Assembly (NCBI GenBank): GCA_937895345.1
Contig: CALAWP010000020.1
Coordinates: 1-39,031 of the forward strand
DNA from: an uncultured Paenibacillus sp.
GTDB lineage: Bacteria; Bacillota; Bacilli; Paenibacillales; Paenibacillaceae
Direction: 5' to 3'
DNA length: 39,031 bases
Part shown: positions 23,481-29,927 of the stretch, one piece after another
Numbering within the stretch: the first letter of the stretch is position 1
How the letters are laid out: every line of letters starts with the position of its first letter
Notes under the pieces: generated by a model
The model's database searches: none
Seen by the model: the letters and a program-made list of their open reading frames with translations, nothing else
What the model was told of the DNA's origin: nothing
Position numbers and translations under genes: made by a program

Positions 23481-25253
23481 CTACAAGTCCAGTTCCACTA
23501 ACGACTGCGCCCGCTCGGGATAGTCGGTAATGATGCCGTCCACCTTGAATTTCAGCACTTCCTTCAAGTTGCGGCTGCTGTTGACCGTCCACACCCAAAC
23601 CTCGCGCCCTTGCTCATGGGCTTTGCGGACAAGCTGCTCCGTCAGCATCACCTGCTCGATCGTATAAAAGTCGACGTCAAGCGCCGACAAGTCGCCCAGC
23701 GCAAAATATAATATTTGCCCGATCTTGATGTCGGGCGCCTCCGCACGGATTTGCCTGAGCGCGATGCCGTCGAAAGACTGAATATACACATCCTGTTCCA
23801 TTTCGAACGCCTGCACCAGCTTGACGACTTCCCGCGCCAGCTCCTCGCTCGGCCCGTAAGGCTTAAGATCCAGCAGCAGCTTGACGCGCCCCTGCGCTTC
23901 AGCCAGCGCGTCGCTGAGCGGGGGGATGCGAACAGGCTCCAGATCTGCGTTCATGCCGATCGAGATGCGGCTAAGCTCTTCGAAGGTCAGGTCGGCTACC
24001 CGCATATCCGAACCGGCCAGCCGTTTAAGCGTATAGTCGTGATGCAGCACGGCGACTCCGTCCTTGGTGAGCTGAACGTCCAGCTCCACCGATTGAACGC
24101 CTTTGTCGATGGCCGCCGCAATGGCCGGAACGGAGTTTTCGGGCGCACTTTCCGTATCGCCCCGGTGCGCGGATATCAAGACGGTCCATTTGGCGTATAC
24201 GAGATTGTCATTCGCTTTGAAAGCGACAAACAGAGCCAATCCGACGTAGACGATTGCCGCGGCTGCGTACAGCAATCGCGTCCGCTTGCGGCCCTTAATA
24301 TACCGGACGATGCGGTGCTCCAGCCGGCCCAGCGCGCTAGGGCGAACGTTCAAGGTGTCGTGCGGCCTGAAGCCCGGACTGCGGCCGTAATGGTAATACA
24401 GCCGGGTAATAAAGATGATGTTAACCGGCATAATGAGCAGCGCAAACATATAGGTCAATATGGAGGACAGCGTCAGCGAGTAATGATCCGTAAACGCCTT
24501 TAACACGTTCATATCGAGCCAGGATGGCAAATAGGACAAGGACGAGATCGTGACGAAGCCCGCAGTGAATACCGCCGCGTTAATAAGAAACAGCCACATA
24601 AACAGCTGGAGCCTTCTTCCCCTTGTCAGCTTCAGGCTGCTCCGAACCGCATCGGTAATGGACTTGCCTTCGAGCACAATAAAATGGAGCACAAATACGC
24701 CGCGCAGCACCGTGTACAAAGCGGCCAGCAGCAAAAAGGCATACAGGGCCGTCATCGCCAACGATGCATCCGCTACGCGGCTGTGCCAGAAGATCGGAAA
24801 GTTAAACAGTGCATAAAAGGAAGCCGACATCGGAGAGTCGATAAACGGAATGAGAACGAGAAGAAATACGATCAGCTGAACAATGCCGAAGCCAAACAGC
24901 CGGGGCGTCTGCCGAAGCGTCGTCAGCAGCGCGTCGACGATCGCCACCGTTTTGCCGAAATAACGCTGCTGCACCATAATAATAAGAGCGCAAAGCTCGA
25001 TAAATAAAGCAAACGAGGCGACAAGACCGATCAGGATAAGTCCCGCGACGCCTTGATAGCTGAGCCCGAGCCGATAGACCTCGTTGTTCAGCAGCGACCC
25101 GGACCCGACGACCGACAGGATCCGGTTGAATATAAACGTAATGACCGGAACGATGATGAAGCCGGTCAACAGCATATACATATATTCGAATGCAAGCAGC
25201 CTCTTGTAGGAGGCGCGAAAATCGCGAAGACTTGTGCCGAGCAACCGAAGCAT
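23481..25253 (-). CDS. Membrane-anchored glycerophosphodiester phosphodiesterase
   Basis: The 590-residue product has two parts. Residues about 1-340 are the membrane domain found in front of some phosphodiesterases, with six to eight segments and the block AVRSSLKLTRGRRLQLF near 206-222. A last membrane segment (LLYAAAAIVYVGLALFVAF) leads to the catalytic TIM-barrel domain from about 355. That domain has SAHRGDTESAPENS, QSVELDVQLTKDGVAVLHHD and LLLDLKPYG, with the metal-binding and catalytic histidines and acidic residues of the GDPD family. It hydrolyses glycerophosphodiesters, probably derived from lipids or teichoic acid, on the outer face. The ATG at 25253 follows a weak GGATGG site. A perfect TATAAT at 25298-25293 lies 40 bases upstream. 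Confidence 0.9.
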   Translation of the reverse strand: MLRLLGTSLRDFRASYKRLLAFEYMYMLLTGFIIVPVITFIFNRILSVVGSGSLLNNEVYRLGLSYQGVAGLILIGLVASFALFIELCALIIMVQQRYFGKTVAIVDALLTTLRQTPRLFGFGIVQLIVFLLVLIPFIDSPMSASFYALFNFPIFWHSRVADASLAMTALYAFLLLAALYTVLRGVFVLHFIVLEGKSITDAVRSSLKLTRGRRLQLFMWLFLINAAVFTAGFVTISSLSYLPSWLDMNVLKAFTDHYSLTLSSILTYMFALLIMPVNIIFITRLYYHYGRSPGFRPHDTLNVRPSALGRLEHRIVRYIKGRKRTRLLYAAAAIVYVGLALFVAFKANDNLVYAKWTVLISAHRGDTESAPENSVPAIAAAIDKGVQSVELDVQLTKDGVAVLHHDYTLKRLAGSDMRVADLTFEELSRISIGMNADLEPVRIPPLSDALAEAQGRVKLLLDLKPYGPSEELAREVVKLVQAFEMEQDVYIQSFDGIALRQIRAEAPDIKIGQILYFALGDLSALDVDFYTIEQVMLTEQLVRKAHEQGREVWVWTVNSSRNLKEVLKFKVDGIITDYPERAQSLVELDL

Positions 25254-25292
25254 GACTGTCCATCCATTCTGTCTGTAATTGGTTACAGTCCT

Positions 25293-25298
25293 ATTATA
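25293..25298 (-). promoter_or_regulatory. -10 element for the phosphodiesterase gene
   Basis: The minus strand reads TATAAT exactly, about 40 bases before the start codon. The hexamer 17 bases upstream (TCAAGC) matches the -35 consensus poorly, so the promoter may need an activator or be weak. Confidence 0.4.
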
Positions 25299-25344
25299 TC
25301 CTTCGGGCCCGGTCGGCTTGAAGCAAAATTTTGTTCCAAAGTAC

Positions 25345-25959
25345 TTATTGGGAGAAGTTTTTGCGATATAACCTCGAAGCTTTGAACGAACAGACGACGG
25401 CCGAGACGACCAATATCGGAAGGGCAAGCCAGGCGATTCCCCGGAACAGCGCAAACGGCGTCTCCCATGCAAAAGCCGTCCAGAACTCCGTTCCCGTCTT
25501 GCTCCACAAACCGGGCGTATAATACAATTCCTTTGGCTGCAGCAGAGCCGACGCATCCACCGCACCGCTTGTCGCGAGGGCGATTATGATGGGAAGGTAC
25601 ACCACGGCGAGCGACAGCCACATTCGGGACATTCTTTGATACCGCGCCGCTTTGGAAGCCTCGTCCGAAAAGATTTCCGCGCTTTCCGCTTCTCCGGACC
25701 GGACAAAATACTGCTGCCCTGAGCTCTTCGTACCCGCTACATGCTTCCAACCGCTGTCCTCGAACAAAACGCGGTAGTTTTCAAACTCTTCCCGGTTGTT
25801 GAAGTGCCGGTAATCGATCCGGAAGTTCAGCTCCTTCGGTTCCACTTGCCGAAACTCGTATCCCCACGACTTCCCTGTCAATTCCCAGCCTTTGCGCGCT
25901 TGTTCGTTCAGCCATTGCTCTTCCTTGTCGAGATTGATAAAAAACTTGAACATTCTCAT
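25345..25959 (-). CDS. DUF2812 membrane protein
   Basis: The 204-residue product starts with the typical DUF2812 soluble domain: MFKFFINLDKEEQWLNEQARKGWEL, then DYRHFNNREEFENYRVLFEDSGWKHV and QYFVR, to about residue 90. Membrane segments lie near 110-130 and 170-192. DUF2812 genes nearly always follow a PadR-type regulator, as here with 14 bases between them. By analogy with similar pairs the protein may be a membrane stress or sensing partner whose expression the repressor controls; its molecular function is unknown. AAGGAGGAG precedes the ATG. Confidence 0.88.
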   Translation of the reverse strand: MRMFKFFINLDKEEQWLNEQARKGWELTGKSWGYEFRQVEPKELNFRIDYRHFNNREEFENYRVLFEDSGWKHVAGTKSSGQQYFVRSGEAESAEIFSDEASKAARYQRMSRMWLSLAVVYLPIIIALATSGAVDASALLQPKELYYTPGLWSKTGTEFWTAFAWETPFALFRGIAWLALPILVVSAVVCSFKASRLYRKNFSQ

Positions 25960-25973
25960 GCGATGCTCCTCCT

Positions 25974-26285
25974 TCAGGTTAAATAAGTTTCGGTCGTTTG
26001 AATCATATGTCTCATCCGCTCGTAATCCAGCCGCAAAATTTCTTTGCCCTTTTCCGTAATGACATACACTTTGCGCCGGCTGTCGCCGCTTTGGACCGGC
26101 TGCAGAAACTGCAGCTTCAGCAAATTGTCGATCGCCCCGTACAGCGTTCCGGCCGCCATTCTAACTTGTCCCCCGCTCAGTTCCTCCACTTTCTGCAAAA
26201 TCAAATAACCGTGGGCCGGCTCCATGACAGCCAGCAATATATAATAAACGGTCTCCGTCAACGGCAAATGACGGTTTCTGCTCAT
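25974..26285 (-). CDS. PadR family transcriptional regulator
   Basis: The 103-residue product is a short PadR-type winged-helix repressor: LTETVYYILLAVMEPAHGYLI, then GGQVRMAAGTLYGAIDNLLKLQFL and RRKVYVITEKGKEIL, with a short dimerisation helix at the end. These are the helix-turn-helix, recognition and wing elements in the usual order. It leads a two-gene unit with DUF2812. The promoter carries several AT-rich inverted repeats, so autoregulation is likely. GGGAGGGAACGAT lies before the ATG. Confidence 0.93.
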   Translation of the reverse strand: MSRNRHLPLTETVYYILLAVMEPAHGYLILQKVEELSGGQVRMAAGTLYGAIDNLLKLQFLQPVQSGDSRRKVYVITEKGKEILRLDYERMRHMIQTTETYLT

Positions 26286-26317
26286 ATCGTTCCCTCCCTT
26301 CGGCGAAGTAACGTCAG

Positions 26318-26374
26318 ACTATATAGTTCAACTTTATACAGTTATACTATATATAGCGACACTGTATATGTCAA
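26318..26374 (-). promoter_or_regulatory. PadR operon promoter with AT-rich palindromes
   Basis: TTGACA (26374-26369) and TATAGT (26351-26346) on the minus strand are 17 bases apart, a near-perfect sigma-A promoter. Downstream of the -10 is the ten-base palindrome ACTATATAGT (26318-26327), and a second inverted pair, AGT-ATA-ACT, lies at the -10 itself. Both share the ACTATA/TATAGT half-site, so repressor binding across the start point is plausible. Confidence 0.7.
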
Positions 26375-26377
26375 GCC

Positions 26378-26422
26378 AAAAAAAGCCGGTCCCCGAGTTC
26401 CGCAAAGGTCTCAAGGCCGGCT
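26378..26422 (-). terminator. Terminator after the stalk-domain gene
   Basis: On the minus strand AGCCGG (26422-26417) pairs with CCGGCT (26389-26384), with further partial pairing inward, followed by a seven-T run at 26384-26378. It ends directly in front of the PadR promoter. Confidence 0.7.
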
Positions 26423-26471
26423 CAGCTGTCCAGCCGCGCCGCAGCCGTCGGCGCAGCGCTGTCTTTTTCCT

Positions 26472-27404
26472 TTATTTCAGCTTGAAGTAAATAAACGAAT
26501 CGTCGTATTCGAGTTTGGAATCCTGCCGTCGGATGACCAGATAGCTTTCACCCGTCTTCAAAACGGGAAGAATCATTTTGCCGCTTACTTCAAACGACTT
26601 CGAATCGCCCTCGTATACTTTGGGGTAGTCTTTCAGCAATTCGCGCAGGTTAGAATTCAGGGAGCCGTCAAAACCGTAATCCGTACCCCCGATGACCCCG
26701 TCGCCGGTGGCCGTTTTGGAGCCCCATACGTAAGGCGTATATTGGTCCAGGTAGTTATAATCGTACAAAGAGTCCGAACCGTTCTTGAACTTTGCGTTTT
26801 CCGTTTTCAAGTGCAGGTCGAGCATCAAATAATTGAAATCCTCCTCTGTCGGACGCTTGAAGCCGAGCTTCTCGATGTCGTCCTTCGAGATCGGAGTCGC
26901 TTTCTTGACCGTGAGCGTATATTTGGCGCTCCAGTTAGCCGAAACTCCGGGATTATAGTTATAGTAATCGTTGTACGTAAAAGCCGTTCCCAGCTTCACC
27001 GGGTCGGACAACGTGCCTTTATTGGAAGAGGCGGAGCCTGCCGAGCCGCTTGTGCCGCTTGTGCCGCCGCCCGTGCTCGGAGCCGTCACTTTCGGCGGCG
27101 TTTCGCCGGACGGCGTAATGACTACCGCTTGTCTGGATCCGTCCCATTGCACGGTGGCGCCGAGCGCTTCGGCCACCGGCTTGGCCGGTACGTACGTTCT
27201 TCCCTCGTAAATGATCGGGTCCAGCCTTTTGCCGTCGACCGTCAAATTAACCGCAGAGCCGCCCACCTCGACTTTGATCGCCGAGTTTTGGTAAGCCGTA
27301 ATTTTTTTGAGCGTGCTGGCGGCGTATGTAATGGAGCTGACGCTGGTAACCAGCGATACCGCCGTTACGACGGCCAAAACTTTTTTGGAAAACAACTTTT
27401 TCAT
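26472..27404 (-). CDS. Secreted stalk-domain (copper amine oxidase N-like) protein
   Basis: The 310-residue product has a signal peptide (MKKLFSKKVLAVVTAVSLVT, cleavage near TYAAS). A stalk domain follows with AIKVEVGGSAVNLTVDGKRLDPII and YEGRTYVPAKPVAEALGATVQWDG, to about residue 98. Such domains are common in Paenibacillus exported proteins. A Gly/Ser/Thr linker (about 105-130) leads to a C-terminal domain of about 175 residues, rich in Tyr and Asp, which resembles extracellular DUF4352-like beta folds (LMLDLHLKTENAKFKN, FEVSGKMILPV). It probably acts outside the cell on or near the wall; substrate unknown. GAGGAGAGAGCAGGAAG precedes the ATG. Confidence 0.85.
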   Translation of the reverse strand: MKKLFSKKVLAVVTAVSLVTSVSSITYAASTLKKITAYQNSAIKVEVGGSAVNLTVDGKRLDPIIYEGRTYVPAKPVAEALGATVQWDGSRQAVVITPSGETPPKVTAPSTGGGTSGTSGSAGSASSNKGTLSDPVKLGTAFTYNDYYNYNPGVSANWSAKYTLTVKKATPISKDDIEKLGFKRPTEEDFNYLMLDLHLKTENAKFKNGSDSLYDYNYLDQYTPYVWGSKTATGDGVIGGTDYGFDGSLNSNLRELLKDYPKVYEGDSKSFEVSGKMILPVLKTGESYLVIRRQDSKLEYDDSFIYFKLK

Positions 27405-27446
27405 CTTCCTGCTCTCTCCTCACGTAGGATATAATTCCAAACATTT

Positions 27447-27479
27447 CCTTATGATAAGGCTACAAGAATCGTAACACAA
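27447..27479 (-). promoter_or_regulatory. Candidate promoter of the stalk-domain gene with palindromic -10
   Basis: TTGTGT (27479-27474) and TATCAT (27456-27451) are 17 bases apart on the minus strand. The -10 lies inside a perfect 13-base palindrome, CCTTATGATAAGG (27447-27459), which could serve as an operator. The -35 match is weak. Confidence 0.4.
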
Positions 27480-27554
27480 TTTTTGCGTATTGGGAATAAT
27501 TACACAAAAATACCATCGCCAATTTTTCATAGCTCTTCCCAGCTGATAATAAAC

Positions 27555-27563
27555 TGTTATAAT
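27555..27563 (+). promoter_or_regulatory. Extended -10 promoter for the DUF975 gene
   Basis: TGTTATAAT is a perfect extended -10 element. No good -35 is seen 16-18 bases upstream. A 13-bp direct duplication, CATCTTGTTCATA, occupies the leader at 27579-27591 and 27593-27605, right before the ribosome site. Confidence 0.55.
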
Positions 27564-27620
27564 CATCAAAGATGAAAGCATCTTGTTCATACCATCTTGT
27601 TCATAGGGAGAGGTCACGCG

Positions 27621-28364
27621 ATGTGGGATCGCAAACAATTAAAGCAAAGAGCCAAGGACGTCCTGCGAACGACGTATTGGAAGGCCTTTCTGATCAGCCT
27701 TGTTCTGGCCTTTGTCAGCGGCGGCTTCAGCGCTCCGAGCTTGAACTTCAACTTTGGGTCTTCGGATTCGTCCGGCGCCTTCTGGGGTGATATCGATTGG
27801 GAAATTTTATTGCCGATCTTCGCCGTCATGACGGCCTTTATGCTCGCCGCCATCGCTTTTGCTCTGGCGTTCCGCATTTTCGTCGGCGCTCCGCTCGAAA
27901 CGGGGGCGATGCGTTATTTCAAGCGGGCGGCGGAGGGGGAGGCGAACCTGAACGACCTGGGTTACGCCTTCAACAAGCAAAGATATTTCGATATCGTCAA
28001 AGCGATGCTCTGGAGAGGGTTGTTGAATTTTTTATGGTTTTTGCTGCTCATTATTCCCGGCATCGTCAAATCGTACGCCTACAGCCTCGTTCCGTTCCTA
28101 TTGGCGGATAATCCCAACCTCGGCTATAGACGCGCCGTAGATCTGAGCAATCAAATGACGCGCGGCCATAAATTCCGCATGTTCGTGCTGGATCTGAGCT
28201 TCCTCGGATGGATTCTGCTCGGCTTGCTGGCTTGCTGCATCGGCGTTCTCTTCGTTGCGCCTTACATTAATGCGGCCAAGGCCGAGCTCTATCTGGCCTT
28301 GCGCCGCCAAGCGCTGGCGTCCGGCTTGACGACGGAAGCGGAGCTGCGCATTGCCCGTTATTAA
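27621..28364 (+). CDS. DUF975 family membrane protein
   Basis: The 247-residue product has a short basic start (MWDRKQLKQRAKDVLR) and then four to five membrane segments. The DUF975 blocks are RTTYWKAFLISLVLAFVSGG near 16-35, IFVGAPLETGAMRYFKRAAEGEA near 85-107 and FLWFLLLIIPGIVKSYAYSLVPFLLADNP near 134-162. ALRRQAL ends the last helix. The function is unknown, and members are frequent in Paenibacillaceae. The ATG at 27621 is chosen because GGGAGAGG lies seven bases upstream. A TTG-initiated frame at 27597 would begin inside the leader duplication. Confidence 0.88.
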   Translation: MWDRKQLKQRAKDVLRTTYWKAFLISLVLAFVSGGFSAPSLNFNFGSSDSSGAFWGDIDWEILLPIFAVMTAFMLAAIAFALAFRIFVGAPLETGAMRYFKRAAEGEANLNDLGYAFNKQRYFDIVKAMLWRGLLNFLWFLLLIIPGIVKSYAYSLVPFLLADNPNLGYRRAVDLSNQMTRGHKFRMFVLDLSFLGWILLGLLACCIGVLFVAPYINAAKAELYLALRRQALASGLTTEAELRIARY

Positions 28365-28390
28365 AGCTAACTTCACCTTGTACGCTAATC

Positions 28391-28432
28391 AGGCCGAATC
28401 CTATGCCGCTGCGGCGGCGCCGGATTCGGCCT
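28391..28432. terminator. Terminator-like hairpin between convergent genes
   Basis: AGGCCGAATCC (28391-28401) pairs perfectly with GGATTCGGCCT (28422-28432). Neither side has a real T run, so intrinsic termination is uncertain, although its place between the ends of convergent DUF975 and dehydrogenase genes fits a bidirectional stop. Confidence 0.45.
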
Positions 28433-28483
28433 TACGGCTTGCCCATGTCTGGTCTCGGCCTGACGGGAACGGCGGATCGAACC

Positions 28484-29443
28484 TCAGTACCGCTTTGCGT
28501 AATCGACCAGATTGCGAAGCCCGTCCGTATTGCCCGACAAATAGATTTCCAGATTCGAAACAAACAGCCGGACGAGCCTTTCCGTATTGCGTACGGTCAT
28601 GCCGCCGGCATTATGCGGCGTCAAGATGACATTCGGCATCGCCCAGAGCGGATGGCCCGCCGGCAGCGGCTCCTGTTCGAACACGTCGAGTCCCGCGCCC
28701 GCAATGACTCCATTGCTCAGCGCCTCCGTCAAATGCTCCGTCCTGACCGTCCCTCCCCGTCCTACGTTAATGAAATAAGCGCTTCGCTTCATCGCCGCAA
28801 ACCGCTTTGCGTCAAACAGATGCGCAGTCTCCGCCGTAAGAGGCAAAATGTTGACGACGTAATCCGCCTCCCGCAGCGCGTCGTCAAGACGGGACGTATC
28901 GTAGACGACATCCGCTTCCGGCATGGAGCCTCCCGACCGGCGAACGGCCAGCACGCGCATGTCGAAGGCGCGCGCGATCCGGGCCAGCTCGCGTCCGATT
29001 TCGCCGGCTCCGACGATAGCCACCGTCCCTCCGTTTATTTCGGCGAGCGTCTCGGGGCTTTGCCATCGCTCCGCCTGCTGGTTGCGCACCGCGGAAGCGA
29101 TGCCCCGCGCGAGGCCAAGCATCATCGCCACGGCCGTTTCGGAGACGGAACGGGCGTGAACGCCGCTCGCGTCGGTCAGCAAGACGCCTCGTTCCTCGAG
29201 GAGGTCGAGGGGCAGACTGTCGACGCCCGACGACCAGCTTTGCACCCAGCGCAGCTTCGCGTCTTCGCGCAGCGCCTCTGCCTTCACCTTCGCATCCCAG
29301 CCGAAAATAATTTCCGCCTCGCGATACCGGCTCTCATCGATTGCGGATGTTCCCTTAAACACGATCTCAAGCTCCGGCGCCGCAAGCCGCACCGCCGATT
29401 GCTGCTCCTCGGTCAGCTCGGGCAGACAAAGCAACGTTCTCAT
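28484..29443 (-). CDS. D-2-hydroxyacid dehydrogenase family protein
   Basis: The 319-residue product is an NAD(P)-dependent 2-hydroxyacid dehydrogenase. The nucleotide-binding site GTVAIVGAGEIGRELARIA lies near 138-156. The catalytic arginine is in INVGRGG near 225-231, the glutamate in DVFEQEPLP near 249-257 and the histidine in LTPHNAGG near 271-278. The substrate cannot be read from sequence; the family ranges from lactate and glycerate to plant-type keto acids. The ATG at 29443 follows GGGAGGTG. It lies 145 bases downstream of the KdgF-like gene and has its own extended -10. It may reduce or oxidise an acid from the oligosaccharide pathway, which is inference. Confidence 0.9.
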   Translation of the reverse strand: MRTLLCLPELTEEQQSAVRLAAPELEIVFKGTSAIDESRYREAEIIFGWDAKVKAEALREDAKLRWVQSWSSGVDSLPLDLLEERGVLLTDASGVHARSVSETAVAMMLGLARGIASAVRNQQAERWQSPETLAEINGGTVAIVGAGEIGRELARIARAFDMRVLAVRRSGGSMPEADVVYDTSRLDDALREADYVVNILPLTAETAHLFDAKRFAAMKRSAYFINVGRGGTVRTEHLTEALSNGVIAGAGLDVFEQEPLPAGHPLWAMPNVILTPHNAGGMTVRNTERLVRLFVSNLEIYLSGNTDGLRNLVDYAKRY

Positions 29444-29506
29444 CGAATAGCGCACCTCCCGTTTTTCGCCCATGATGACCGTCTTCTTGTAACGGACGTC
29501 AGCCCT

Positions 29507-29515
29507 ATTTTACCA
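29507..29515 (-). promoter_or_regulatory. Extended -10 promoter for the dehydrogenase gene
   Basis: The minus strand reads TGGTAAAAT (29515-29507), one change from the extended -10 consensus. The start would be about 55-60 bases before the ATG, so the gene can be transcribed independently of the lyase genes upstream. Confidence 0.45.
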
Positions 29516-29588
29516 TGGACAAAACCTCCCTATAAAATGGAACGCCGCAATTTACGACCGTCTCTTCGCGGCGGCCGTATCGCTGCAC

Positions 29589-29909
29589 TTACTGCCGTCC
29601 GAGCAAGTCCAGCCGCAAAGGCGTAAAAGCGTCGAGCAGCCGGCTCTTCTGCAGCGCCTTGCATCCGTGCTCGGCATTGCTCGGGATATAGATCGTTTCC
29701 CCCGCCGAAACGACGGTCGTTTCACCGTCGATCGTAAACGCCAGCCGGCCCTCCAGGCAATAGGAAAGCTGTTCGTGCTCATGGCGGTGCATATAGCCCT
29801 CCGCCCCTTCCTCGAAATGCACTTCCATCATCATGATGCCTTCGCCCGGCTCAAAAATTTTACGTTTGACGCCCGGTTCCGCATTTTCCCATACGTTAAT
29901 TTTGCTCAT
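29589..29909 (-). CDS. kdgF: KdgF-like cupin
   Basis: The 106-residue product is a single cupin. Its order of motifs matches KdgF, which opens 4,5-unsaturated uronates to their linear keto form after pectate or alginate lyase action: VKRKIFEPGEGIMMMEVHFEEGA, then MHRHEHEQLSYCLEG near 40-54 with the metal-binding histidines, FTIDGETTVVSAGETIYIPSNAEHG with the second histidine near 81, and LLDAFTPLRLD at the end. GGAGGAGGAAG lies before the ATG, 18 bases after the lyase gene, so the two are surely cotranscribed. KdgF identity is from motif memory. A generic sugar-binding cupin is the alternative. Confidence 0.78.
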   Translation of the reverse strand: MSKINVWENAEPGVKRKIFEPGEGIMMMEVHFEEGAEGYMHRHEHEQLSYCLEGRLAFTIDGETTVVSAGETIYIPSNAEHGCKALQKSRLLDAFTPLRLDLLGRQ

Positions 29910-29927
29910 GGCCGTCTTCCTCCTCCA

